Both the position numbers and the translations under genes were made by a program. From Roseinatronobacter thiooxidans (GTDB taxonomy: Bacteria; Pseudomonadota; Alphaproteobacteria; Rhodobacterales; Rhodobacteraceae): a stretch of 64,000 nt of DNA. The notes under the pieces are model-generated. The model was given only the letters and a program-made list of their open reading frames with translations. It was not told the DNA's origin and ran no database searches. The stretch lies in assembly GCF_001870675.1 (NCBI RefSeq), contig NZ_MEHT01000044.1:124001-188000 (forward strand). The letters run 5' to 3'. Positions 29,129 through 37,327 of this stretch are shown one piece after another. Positions within the stretch are counted from its first letter, which is position 1, and every line of letters starts with the position of its first letter.

Positions 29129-30268
29129 TCAAGACGCGCCTTTGGGAGATGGCGTGCGGTGCTGGGTATAATCGGTCCAATCTTCGATATCGGGGTAGAA
29201 TTGCCGCCGCCAGTCGCGCACTTTGGGGTTCATGTAGCGCCGGAACAGCGGCGGGAACATTGCCAGCGTGGTCAGTGCAGGGTAGCCGAAGGGCAGTTGC
29301 GGGGCCGCCGTAGCGTCATAGGTCTGCAACAGCGGAAAGCGGCGTTCGGGTTTGTAATGGTGGTCGGAATGGCGCTGAAGGTTGATCATCAGCCAGTTTG
29401 ATGCCTTGTGCGACGCATTCCAGCTGTGGTGGGGGCGCACGGGTTCATATTTGCCATCCCCAAGATGCCGGCGCGTCAGCCCGTAATGTTCAATGTAATT
29501 TGTCAGTTCCAACTGCCAGAATGCAACAAAGCCCTGCCAGACAAACAGCGCCAGCCCCCAGCCGCCGCCAATGGCAAAGGCCAGTGCCAACATGCCCAGT
29601 TGCAACGCGCCATAGCGCCAGAACGGATTGCTGCGGTGCCACCATGGCAGGCCCTTGCGTGCCAGCATCGCCGCTTCCGCGCGAAAGGCCGATGGCGGGC
29701 AATCACGCAGCACACGGCCAAAATAGGCAATGAACCCCTCGTTATAGCGCGCGGTCACAGGGTCGCGCGGGGTGCCGACATAGCGATGATGCACCTGCAA
29801 ATGTTCGGAGCGGAAATGGCTATACAGCACACTGGCAAGGATCAGGTCTGCCAGCCAGCGTTCAGCCGTGGTTTTCTGGTGCATCAACTCATGCGCATAG
29901 ACAATGCCGATCACGCCTGACATGACACCCACGCCGAACATGATGCCCAGATCTTCCCACCATTGAAGCTGCGCATGCGATGTCAGCCACCAGATGGCCG
30001 CTAAGATCGTCAGCATCTGGATGGGAAACCAGATCAGCGTGATCAACCTGTACCAGAACAGGTCTTTCAGCGGTGTTTCTGTATCGGGGTTGTCGTCGCT
30101 TAGCCCCGTGACGAAATCGATCAGCGTGAATGCCCACCATCCATAGGCCACAGGCAGCATGAACCACCAGCCGCCCCAGAGGATGGAAAGATAGATCAGC
30201 GGCAGAAACCCCAGCGACACCCAGAACGGCAAAGCCGAGGCCAGTTTACGAAATTGCTTTGGTGACAC
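29129..30268 (-). CDS. alkB: alkane 1-monooxygenase (AlkB family)
   Basis: Integral-membrane non-haem di-iron hydroxylase that oxidises the terminal carbon of alkanes. 379 residues with six membrane helices. The histidine boxes are intact: HELMHQ, HFRSEHLQVHH, NYIEHYG and LQRHSDHHYK. Starts at GTG 30268 with GGAG nine bases upstream. No rubredoxin, rubredoxin reductase or alkane transporter gene is nearby, so electron donors would be encoded elsewhere. Downstream is the DCC thiol gene. Confidence 0.92.
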   Translation of the reverse strand: MSPKQFRKLASALPFWVSLGFLPLIYLSILWGGWWFMLPVAYGWWAFTLIDFVTGLSDDNPDTETPLKDLFWYRLITLIWFPIQMLTILAAIWWLTSHAQLQWWEDLGIMFGVGVMSGVIGIVYAHELMHQKTTAERWLADLILASVLYSHFRSEHLQVHHRYVGTPRDPVTARYNEGFIAYFGRVLRDCPPSAFRAEAAMLARKGLPWWHRSNPFWRYGALQLGMLALAFAIGGGWGLALFVWQGFVAFWQLELTNYIEHYGLTRRHLGDGKYEPVRPHHSWNASHKASNWLMINLQRHSDHHYKPERRFPLLQTYDATAAPQLPFGYPALTTLAMFPPLFRRYMNPKVRDWRRQFYPDIEDWTDYTQHRTPSPKGAS

Positions 30269-30351
30269 GCGAAGCCACTCCGATAAAAAAACCTTACCGG
30301 ATATATAACGCAGTTTTGCCGCAATGACAGCAGCTTACCCCTGCGACAGAA

Positions 30352-30852
30352 TTACGCTTTATGCTGCGCCAGAAGCTGATCCATCAGCGAGGGTTGTACC
30401 ACCTCGATCCAGTAGCCATCTGGGTCCAGAATGAAGGCAATCTCTTTCATTCCGCCCTCGCCCAGCCGTTTCTGGAATTGCACGCCCATATCTTCAAACC
30501 GCGCACAAGCGGCCTGAATATCCGGCACGGCAATGCAGATATGCCCGAATCCTTTGGGCGCTGAATTGCCCGAATGCATCTCTGCCGCGTCGCTCTCGGT
30601 GCCCCAGTTATGGGTCAGTTCCAACAGCCCCATACGGCTGAATGTGTGGCCCAGCGAGCCGTCAGCGCAATCGGTATGGCCGCGCGGTTGCAGGAAATAC
30701 AGCGAGAAGCGCGCTTCCTCGAAATCCAGCTTGGTGACCAACCGAAAGCCCAGCACCTGCTGGTAAAACTGCAACGCGCGTGCGGGGTCTTTGATCCGCA
30801 GCATCGTATGGGTCAGGACAAAATTGTCGGTCGCGCTCAGATCATCGCTCAT
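30352..30852 (-). CDS. gloA: lactoylglutathione lyase (glyoxalase I)
   Basis: Converts the methylglyoxal-glutathione hemithioacetal to S-lactoylglutathione. 166 residues, VOC fold. Signatures: THTMLRIKDPARALQFYQ with metal His, LELTHNWGTE, GFGHICIAVPDI and FILDPDGYWIEVVQ with the metal Glu. Its ATG overlaps the mutY stop by four bases, and GGAGGTATC precedes it inside mutY. Confidence 0.95.
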   Translation of the reverse strand: MSDDLSATDNFVLTHTMLRIKDPARALQFYQQVLGFRLVTKLDFEEARFSLYFLQPRGHTDCADGSLGHTFSRMGLLELTHNWGTESDAAEMHSGNSAPKGFGHICIAVPDIQAACARFEDMGVQFQKRLGEGGMKEIAFILDPDGYWIEVVQPSLMDQLLAQHKA

Positions 30853-31904
30853 GATACCTCCGATATGTTGAGATGTGCCGCCGCCAGAGCGTGCGCCTTG
30901 CGCATCACAGTTGGCAGCGCGGCAGGGCGGAATTCATGCGCCGCAATGAACATGCCATCCGCAGACATGGGCAACTCTGCCACGCGCAAGCTTAGCCGCA
31001 AGTGGAAATGGGTGAAAGTATGGCGCACCTCTTCTGGTACAGCGCGCCATTGGGCCGTAACAGGCGGGGTATCCGTGGGGGCCATCTCGGCCCACTCACT
31101 GCCCGGCCAGCCCAGCATGCCGCCCAGCAGCCCATGCAGGGGGCGCCGCTCCATCAGCCAAGCACCATCTGCCCGCCGGCCCAAATAGGCAATGCCCATG
31201 CGCACAGGTTTTGCGGGTTTGCGGGTCTTGCGCGGCAGGCTTGGCGCGGTGCCCGCTAGGCGCGCGGCACACTTGGCCATGACGGGGCAAATACCGCAGG
31301 CAGGGTTGCGCGGGGTGCAGATTGTGGCCCCCAGATCCATCACCGCCTGCGCATGATCGCCCGGTCTGTGCGGGGGCGTCAGACTGGCGGCATAGCCCGT
31401 CAGAATGGGTTTGGCCTGCGGCAGGGGCGTATGTTCGTCAAACAGCCGCGCCATGACGCGCTCGACATTGCCATCCAACACGGTCTCTTGCTGGTCAAAG
31501 GCGATGGCGGCAATCGCGGCCGAGGTATATGGCCCGATCCCCGGCAGCGTTTGCAGCGCTTCGCGCGTGCGCGGAAAGCCCCCCATGCGCGAAACCTCGC
31601 GGGCGCATTTCAGAAGGTTGCGCGCGCGGGCGTAGTAGCCAAGACCGGCCCATTCGGCCATCACCTCATCATCCTGTGCGGCGGCCAGATCCTGCACAGT
31701 CGGCCAGCGCGCCGTGAATCGGTGAAAATACGCCTGCACCGCGGCAACCGTTGTCTGCTGCAACATCACCTCGGACAGCCAGATGCGGTAAGGGTCTGGC
31801 GTCTGGTTACTGCCGGGGGGGACGCGCCACGGCAAGACGCGCGCATGGCGATCATACCACGCCATCAACGCATCAGATATCCGAGTGTCGCATTCGTCAC
31901 GCAT
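30849..31904 (-). CDS. mutY: A/G-specific adenine glycosylase
   Basis: Removes adenine mispaired with 8-oxoguanine. 351 residues. DNA-glycosylase fold with PWR, LSEVMLQQTTVAAV, WAGLGYYARARNLL and helix-hairpin-helix LQTLPGIGPYTSAA; C-terminal [4Fe-4S] cysteines in CTPRNPACGICPVMAKC and a NUDIX-like tail. Stop overlaps the gloA start. Diverges from the DciA-like gene. Confidence 0.95.
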   Translation of the reverse strand: MRDECDTRISDALMAWYDRHARVLPWRVPPGSNQTPDPYRIWLSEVMLQQTTVAAVQAYFHRFTARWPTVQDLAAAQDDEVMAEWAGLGYYARARNLLKCAREVSRMGGFPRTREALQTLPGIGPYTSAAIAAIAFDQQETVLDGNVERVMARLFDEHTPLPQAKPILTGYAASLTPPHRPGDHAQAVMDLGATICTPRNPACGICPVMAKCAARLAGTAPSLPRKTRKPAKPVRMGIAYLGRRADGAWLMERRPLHGLLGGMLGWPGSEWAEMAPTDTPPVTAQWRAVPEEVRHTFTHFHLRLSLRVAELPMSADGMFIAAHEFRPAALPTVMRKAHALAAAHLNISEVS

Positions 31905-32005
31905 GTGTTATGCCCTGCTTCGGTGAAATCCGCGCCACCCCACTGGAATTGCCCGCGCCAAAGGGTAAACTACACATCAACCACTGCAAGGGCTGGCTTG
32001 AAGAT

Positions 32006-32551
32006 ATGGCAAAGAAATCTGCCCCGACCACGCCCCCCTCGCGCCGCGCGCGCGGGTTCGAGACGGCATCGAAACTGGTGGGCAAGCAAATCCGTGATGT
32101 GGGCGAGGCGCGCGGCTTTGCCGTATCGCGCCTGCTGACCCATTGGGCCGAGATTGCGGGCGCAGACATTGCCGCAACCTGCCGCCCCATCAAGATCAGC
32201 TATGGCAAAGGGGGCCTGGGGGCCAACCTGACACTGCTGACCACTGGCGCGGCGGGGCCAATGTTGCAGATGCAACTGCCCGCTTTGCGCGAGAAAGTGA
32301 ATGCCTGTTACGGCTATAACGCAATCGCGCGCATCACCCTGACCCAGACCGCGCCCACAGGTTTTGCCGAAGGGCAGGCCGAATTCACACATGCAAAACC
32401 CAAAGGCCCGCGCGCCATAGCCCCTGAAATCTGGCAGAATGCCACTGAAACTGCGGCAGGCGTGCGCGATGACAGCCTGCGCACAGCCCTTGAAAGACTG
32501 GCTTGCAATGTCTTATCGAAGGCGCAGAACACAAAAGGAAAATCTTTATGA
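32006..32551 (+). CDS. DUF721/DciA-like protein
   Basis: 181 residues from ATG 32006 (MAKKSAPTTPPSRRAR). Conserved DciA-like core: LVGKQIRDVGEARGFAVSRLLTHWAEIAG and IKISYGKGG, then ALREKVNACYGYNAI. DUF721 proteins include DciA, the replicative-helicase loader of many bacteria, and smaller ones of unknown role. The stop overlaps the DsbA-like start (ATGA), so these are translationally coupled. A weak ribosome-binding site (TTGAAG) makes the start tentative. Confidence 0.8.
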   Translation: MAKKSAPTTPPSRRARGFETASKLVGKQIRDVGEARGFAVSRLLTHWAEIAGADIAATCRPIKISYGKGGLGANLTLLTTGAAGPMLQMQLPALREKVNACYGYNAIARITLTQTAPTGFAEGQAEFTHAKPKGPRAIAPEIWQNATETAAGVRDDSLRTALERLACNVLSKAQNTKGKSL

Positions 32552-33201
32552 ATAAGACACTCGTGTCCGCCCTTGCCATTGTGGCCGCCCTGGGCGCAGG
32601 GGGATGGTGGTACAGCACCCAGACCAATACGTCCGACGTGGTTGCCGCCAGTGCAGTAATGGAAGAACATGAAATCCACCCGCTGGATATGCCTTTGGGC
32701 AATCAGGAAGCCTCGGTTGTGATGGTGGAATATTCTTCGCTGACATGCCCGCATTGCGCCACCTTTAACCAAGGCCCGTTTCAGCAGATCAAGGAAAATT
32801 TCATCGATACAGGCGATATCCTGTATCTGAAACGCGAAGTCTATTTCGACCGCTATGGCCTATGGGCCGCGATGGTTGCGCGCTGCGGCGGTGAAGAGCG
32901 CTACCATGGCTTGCTGGAGTTGATCTATCAGACCCAAAGCACATGGGCCGGTTCAAACGATCCTGTGCAGGTCGCCAACAACCTGCGCCGTCTTGGCCGT
33001 CAGGCGGGAATGGATGACACGCAGCTGAATGCCTGCCTTGAAGATGCCGACAAGGCGTTAGAGCTGACAGAGTTTTATCAGGCGAATGCGGAAACCTATG
33101 GCATCCGCTCGACGCCAAGTTTCATCATCAATGGCCAACCCTACGGCAATATGCCCTATGCCGAGTTCGAGCGTATTCTGAACGAAAAACTGGGGAACTA
33201 A
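32548..33201 (+). CDS. DsbA-like thiol:disulfide interchange protein
   Basis: 217 residues. N-terminal signal anchor (LVSALAIVAALGAGGW), then a thioredoxin_4 domain with CPHC (Cys67, Cys70) and the cis-proline loop RSTPSFIING. Periplasmic disulfide formation in envelope proteins. ATG 32548 overlaps the previous stop; AAGGAAAA is the ribosome-binding site. A CaiB gene follows five bases later. The family is often annotated as DsbA family protein. Confidence 0.87.
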   Translation: MNKTLVSALAIVAALGAGGWWYSTQTNTSDVVAASAVMEEHEIHPLDMPLGNQEASVVMVEYSSLTCPHCATFNQGPFQQIKENFIDTGDILYLKREVYFDRYGLWAAMVARCGGEERYHGLLELIYQTQSTWAGSNDPVQVANNLRRLGRQAGMDDTQLNACLEDADKALELTEFYQANAETYGIRSTPSFIINGQPYGNMPYAEFERILNEKLGN

Positions 33202-33206
33202 ACGCC

Positions 33207-34319
33207 ATGTCAGGGCCGCTGGCAGGCATCCGCGTCATTGAACTGGCGCGCATTCTGGCAGGGCCCTGGGCCGGTCAGACATTGGCAGACCTTGGGGCAG
33301 AGGTCATCAAGGTCGAAGCCCCCGAGGGCGATGACACCCGCCGCTGGGGGCCGCCCTTCATCGATCGGGATGGGGTGCAAGAGGCGGCGTATTTCCACGC
33401 CACCAATCGCGGCAAGGCATCTGTCACGGCCGATTTCCGCACGGCTGAGGGGCGACAGAAAACCCTTGATCTGGTGGCCAAGGCCGATGTGTTGATCGAG
33501 AATTTCAAGGTTGGTGGGCTGGCGCAATATGGCCTTGATTATACCAGCCTGTCTGCCCTGAACCCAGGGCTGATCTATTGCTCGATCACCGGCTTTGGCC
33601 AGACCGGCCCTTATGCGCACAGGGCGGGCTATGATTACATCATTCAGGGCATGTCGGGGCTGATGTCTGTCACTGGCCCTGCGGATGGCATGCCGCATAA
33701 GGTGGGGGTTGCGGTCACCGATATTGTGACAGGCATCTATGCCAGCACAGCAATTCTGGCCGCGCTGCATGAACGTACCCGCACAGGGCTGGGCCAGCAT
33801 ATTGATCTGGCGCTAATGGACAGTGCCGTTGCGATTATGGCCAATCAGGCCATGAACCAACTGGCCACCGGCACCCCGCCCACGCGGCTGGGCAATTTCC
33901 ACCCCAACCTTGCCCCCTATCAGGTGGTGCCCTGCACTGACGGGCATATCATCATCGCCACAGGAAATGACGCCCAATACCAGCGCCTATGCGCTATCTT
34001 GGGGCTGGATGCGCAGGCCCATCACCCCGATTACGCCACCAATGCCGCGCGCGTCGCCCGCCGCGAGGCGCTGTCTGCGCTGATCTGCGACAAAACGCAA
34101 AACTGGCCGAAAGACGCCCTTCTGTCTGCCTGCGAAGCGCAAGGCGTCCCGGCGGGGCCGATCAATGACATGGCCGAAGTCTTTGCCGACCCGCAGGTTA
34201 TCGCGCGCGGGCTGGAATTGGACATGCAAGGGCTAAAGGGCGTGCGCGCCCCTTTCATCTTGTCCCGCCACCCCGATATGGTGCACACACCCGCACCGCG
34301 CCTTGGGCAAGACGACTGA
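33207..34319 (+). CDS. CaiB/BaiF-family CoA-transferase
   Basis: 370 residues. N-terminal RVIELARILAGPWAGQTLADLGAEVIKVE and ENFKVGGLAQYGLDY are typical of family III CoA-transferases; Asp172 in GVAVTDIVTG sits where the acyl-anhydride-forming aspartate is expected. Transfers CoA between carboxylic acids; donor and acceptor not predictable. Follows the DsbA-like gene by five bases and is closed by a terminator. Confidence 0.88.
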   Translation: MSGPLAGIRVIELARILAGPWAGQTLADLGAEVIKVEAPEGDDTRRWGPPFIDRDGVQEAAYFHATNRGKASVTADFRTAEGRQKTLDLVAKADVLIENFKVGGLAQYGLDYTSLSALNPGLIYCSITGFGQTGPYAHRAGYDYIIQGMSGLMSVTGPADGMPHKVGVAVTDIVTGIYASTAILAALHERTRTGLGQHIDLALMDSAVAIMANQAMNQLATGTPPTRLGNFHPNLAPYQVVPCTDGHIIIATGNDAQYQRLCAILGLDAQAHHPDYATNAARVARREALSALICDKTQNWPKDALLSACEAQGVPAGPINDMAEVFADPQVIARGLELDMQGLKGVRAPFILSRHPDMVHTPAPRLGQDD

Positions 34320-34330
34320 GGCGATAGATG

Positions 34331-34366
34331 CAAAACAAAACGGCCCCTGCTTTCGCAAGGGCCGTT
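34331..34366 (-). terminator. bidirectional terminator between CaiB and outer-membrane protein genes
   Basis: Stem AACGGCCC...GGGCCGTT (34339-34346 with 34359-34366) with an inner TGC/GCA pair around loop TTTC. Minus-strand reading ends in TTTTGTTTTG, a good terminator for the beta-barrel gene; on the plus strand the weaker CTAACTTT follows, after the CaiB gene. Confidence 0.8.
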
Positions 34367-34416
34367 CTAACTTTACACCAACGTCACAAGTGGCCTGCAC
34401 CCGTGCGTCAGAGCAT

Positions 34417-35043
34417 TCAGAATTTGAAGCCGACGCCTACACCAGCGCCCAGTGTGCGTGTGTTTATGTCGGTCTGACCAACATTGTTGATCGCTGTATA
34501 ATTCACAGAACCACGCAGCATGATCGAATCTGTCAGCATATGGTCAATCCCAATCGCCGCTGTCCCGCCGATCGAATTCTCGGACCCTGCGGTGCCGCTG
34601 GTGCGCAGCATGGAAGGGCCTACGCCAACATAGGCCAGTGTGCGTGCGTCAGCCGATACGGGCAGACCTGCGGTAAACAGCAAAGCGCCGCCACCCTTGA
34701 TTTCGTCACCGCTTGGCAATGTGGGGCTGCCGAAAGCGACAGGGGCCAGCAAAGCCTCTGCGCCCAGAACTGCAAAACCCATGTCCTGACGGTACCCGGC
34801 AAACAGCCCGGCAGTCGCGCTGCTGGCATCGTCACCACCGCGGAAGTTCATGTTGCCATAGCCCAAGCCTGCACCTGCGTAACCGCCGGTCCAGTTGAAA
34901 CGGGCGGGCGCTGGGGCGGGCGCGGGTGTCGAGACAACCGGCTCTTGCACACCTGGACCAGCTTTTGAATACTCGCCTGCCATCGCACCAGTGGAAACCA
35001 GTCCGGCCAAGGCGGCGCTCGCAAATATTGGGGTAATTCTCAT
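34417..35043 (-). CDS. outer-membrane beta-barrel protein
   Basis: 208 residues. Signal peptide (SAALAGLVSTGAMA), short Pro-Ala-rich linker (STPAPAPAPARF), then an eight-stranded barrel with YAGAGLGYGN and alternating hydrophobic strands, ending with the C-terminal Phe (GVGVGFKF). Resembles the small opacity/porin-like (OmpA-like/Lom) barrels. Function not predictable. Preceded by AGGAAAAGGA and a 219-base promoter region; ended by a good terminator, so monocistronic. Confidence 0.82.
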   Translation of the reverse strand: MRITPIFASAALAGLVSTGAMAGEYSKAGPGVQEPVVSTPAPAPAPARFNWTGGYAGAGLGYGNMNFRGGDDASSATAGLFAGYRQDMGFAVLGAEALLAPVAFGSPTLPSGDEIKGGGALLFTAGLPVSADARTLAYVGVGPSMLRTSGTAGSENSIGGTAAIGIDHMLTDSIMLRGSVNYTAINNVGQTDINTRTLGAGVGVGFKF

Positions 35044-35262
35044 TCGTTAGTTCCTTTTCCTATCAGAGCGCGCAGTTGATAGCTTGAACTTCAAGCACTC
35101 CGGACCAACCGGAGGCCTGTTTCCCAAACGCTCTCTTTGATAACCCCTAAGATAGAGAAAGGTTCCGTCGGATAAAATGACAAATCAGCGCCAGACCAGC
35201 GCCTAACGCTGATGTGATAGTACACATGTGTTTTCAGCGTAAAATATGGCAGAAACGGGCTG

Positions 35263-35532
35263 CTACATGCCTTCGCCGAAGCGGTCCGCCACAAGCTGTT
35301 GCAATGCCGCAGCAAGAGAATTGGCCTGCGCCCCCTCAACCTTGACACGAATCGTTGTTCCGCAGGACGCGGCCAGCATCAGTAACCCCATGATGGAATC
35401 GCCCGGCACGCTCATCCCGTCCTTCATGACTTCCGCGCGCGCATCATGTGCCTCGACCAATTCGACGAATTTGGCCGATGCCCGCGCATGCAGGCCTTTT
35501 TCGTTGATAATGTTTAGATCGAATTCTGTCAT
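35263..35532 (-). CDS. HPr-type phosphocarrier protein
   Basis: 89 residues. His15 (EKGLHARASAKF) is the site phosphorylated by Enzyme I, and Ser46 (PGDSIMGLL) is the site used by HPr kinase. Both are intact, fitting a regulatory PTS. Last gene of chvI-chvG-hprK-rapZ-IIA-HPr on the minus strand. Enzyme I is not in this window. Confidence 0.93.
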   Translation of the reverse strand: MTEFDLNIINEKGLHARASAKFVELVEAHDARAEVMKDGMSVPGDSIMGLLMLAASCGTTIRVKVEGAQANSLAAALQQLVADRFGEGM

Positions 35533-35559
35533 CTATCGTCTGAATCCTGTTCCCGCCTC

Positions 35560-35949
35560 TCAGCGCCCCACCTCGATCGAATTTATATATTTTCGACCCG
35601 CTTCCAACGCCGCAGAGGTTGCGGCCTGCAATTCCATTCCACGCGATTTTGCCAGTTTGATCAGCATGGGCAGGTTTGCCCCGTATATAATCCGCCGGTC
35701 AGGGCCAGTGCAGGCAGGCAGGGACAAGTTCGATGGCGACCCGCCGAACATGTCAGTCACCACAACCACACCTGCGCCCTTATCAACGAAATCCGCCGCC
35801 GCAGAGATTTCGGCCTGTTTCAATGCGCGATCATGGTCATATTCAATAGATATCGCTGCGATACCAGCCTGCTTGCCGATCACATGTTCTATAGCTGCGA
35901 GATACTCTCGCGCCAGACCCCCATGGGCTACGATCACGATTCCGATCAC
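35560..35949 (-). CDS. PTS mannose-type IIA component
   Basis: 129 residues, a stand-alone IIA(Man) domain with the phosphorylatable His9 in VAHGGLA, then VVVVTDMFGGSPSNL. No IIB, IIC or IID partner is nearby, so it is thought to act in regulation and not in sugar transport. In other alphaproteobacteria this protein works with HPr, HprK and ChvG/ChvI; here the gene order is the same. 27-base gap to HPr. Confidence 0.92.
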   Translation of the reverse strand: MIGIVIVAHGGLAREYLAAIEHVIGKQAGIAAISIEYDHDRALKQAEISAAADFVDKGAGVVVVTDMFGGSPSNLSLPACTGPDRRIIYGANLPMLIKLAKSRGMELQAATSAALEAGRKYINSIEVGR

Positions 35950-35958
35950 GAACAGACC

Positions 35959-36867
35959 TTATTCGTTTCCTGCAATCACGACCTGCGCCGCGATACGTTC
36001 AAGTTCCCTGTGTCGTTTAGACACCTGCCACCGCGCCTGCGCAAGCGTATTTGCCAGTTTTTCGACAGTTGCCACCGATCTGTGTTGCCCCCCCGTGCAA
36101 CCAAAGCCGATTGTCAGCTGCGTTTTCCCCTCTTGCGCGTATTCCGGCAGCAAACTTTCAACCAATTCGTGAACACGGCGATAGAATCCATCAAAGCGCG
36201 GATCATTAAACACAAAGCTGGCCACGCGCGCGTCGCGCCCATCCAGCCCGCGCAAGGGCGGTTCCCAATGCGGATTATTCAGAAAGCGGCAATCAAACAC
36301 CAGATCAACCCCCGCCGGAATGCCCCGTTTATACGAAAATGATTCGACCTGCACGCGCATCGACTGGCCCGCGCTGTCGCCGAACAACCTGTGCACCTGC
36401 GCCCGCAGATCATGCGGGGTCATGGCATCGGTTTCGATCAGGACATCTGCCCGCAGCCGAACCGGCTTGAACAAGCGCGCCTCAAGCTCGATCCCGTCGC
36501 GCACAGCTCCGTCTGGGCTAAGCGGGTGGCGGCGGCGCGTTTCTGAAAACCGTTGACTCAGCGTCTGGATCGAACAGTCCAGAAACACCAGATCAAAATT
36601 GACCCGCGCAAGCTCCGCAAGGTCCGCCACCAGCGCCAGCAGCGCATCTACAGAAAAATCGCGGTTGCGCGGGTCCAGCACAAGGGCCAAAGGGCGGTCC
36701 AGCGGCGCGGCCATCAGAGGGCGCACCAGCGAAATCGGCATATTGTCGATCCCCTCGAACCCTATATCTTCCAACGCTTTCAGGGCTGTGCTGCGCCCTG
36801 CCCCGGACGGACCAGTCAGCAAGACCAGCCGCGTGGCAGTTTGATCAGGGGGGCACGGGTTTTCCAT
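35959..36867 (-). CDS. rapZ: RNase adapter RapZ
   Basis: 302 residues from ATG 36867 (GTG 36870 is an alternative). P-loop GPSGAGRST near residues 19-27, then VLDPRNRDF, FLDCSIQTLSQRFSETRRRHPL and C-terminal TIGFGCTGGQHRSVATVEKLA as in RapZ/YvcJ. In E. coli RapZ delivers GlmZ to RNase E; in alphaproteobacteria the targets are less clear. Overlaps the end of hprK by 23 bases and precedes the IIA gene. Interestingly glmM lies in the same window, but not in this operon. Confidence 0.93.
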   Translation of the reverse strand: MENPCPPDQTATRLVLLTGPSGAGRSTALKALEDIGFEGIDNMPISLVRPLMAAPLDRPLALVLDPRNRDFSVDALLALVADLAELARVNFDLVFLDCSIQTLSQRFSETRRRHPLSPDGAVRDGIELEARLFKPVRLRADVLIETDAMTPHDLRAQVHRLFGDSAGQSMRVQVESFSYKRGIPAGVDLVFDCRFLNNPHWEPPLRGLDGRDARVASFVFNDPRFDGFYRRVHELVESLLPEYAQEGKTQLTIGFGCTGGQHRSVATVEKLANTLAQARWQVSKRHRELERIAAQVVIAGNE

Positions 36868-37327
36868 CACGGCTGTTTTGCCTGTCTTTTATCGCAGATG
36901 ACAGCATATATTGCTTCAGCCCCGCAGGAAAAGCCTTGCTCGCGCAGTTGCGAAGGCACGGCACGCGCAGCCCAAGCACCTGTGCAAATGCAGGGTCGGG
37001 CAAGCGCTGCGTCTCTGGCGTGTCAAGGTCCACCACAACCGCCAGCGGCGCGCAGTCCAGCGTTTGGGCCTGCAATATGCCCAAGCCCCGCATTTCGATC
37101 AATCCACGAATAGGGGGGGGCGCGCGCAGTATGATCTTGGCACCATCGCGCTGTAAAAGGGTCTGGTCATCCGCGATCAGGACCGCGCCGATGGCCATCA
37201 GCTCCAGTGCCAGTTCTGACTTGCCGGTACCGGACTGGCCAAGGATCAGCACCCCCGCGACCCCGCCCCCTGTTTCAAACGCGACAGCAGAGCCATGAAC
37301 CCGATCTGCCGATATAACCCGCGTCAC
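36845..37327 (-). CDS. hprK: HPr kinase/phosphorylase, short form
   Basis: 160 residues, about half the length of the Gram-positive enzyme because the N-terminal domain is absent, as is usual in alphaproteobacteria. Walker A GQSGTGKS at residues 30-37, followed by GAVLIADDQTLL and IRGLIEMRGLGIL. Starts at GTG 37327, overlapping the chvG stop (GTGA). Phosphorylates Ser46 of the HPr encoded downstream and thereby tunes PTS-dependent regulation. Confidence 0.9.
   Translation of the reverse strand: MTRVISADRVHGSAVAFETGGGVAGVLILGQSGTGKSELALELMAIGAVLIADDQTLLQRDGAKIILRAPPPIRGLIEMRGLGILQAQTLDCAPLAVVVDLDTPETQRLPDPAFAQVLGLRVPCLRNCASKAFPAGLKQYMLSSAIKDRQNSRDGKPVPP

Noticed and set aside
36845-37327. HprK looks truncated
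   Set aside because: The 160-residue length without the N-terminal domain is the normal alphaproteobacterial form; Walker A is intact.
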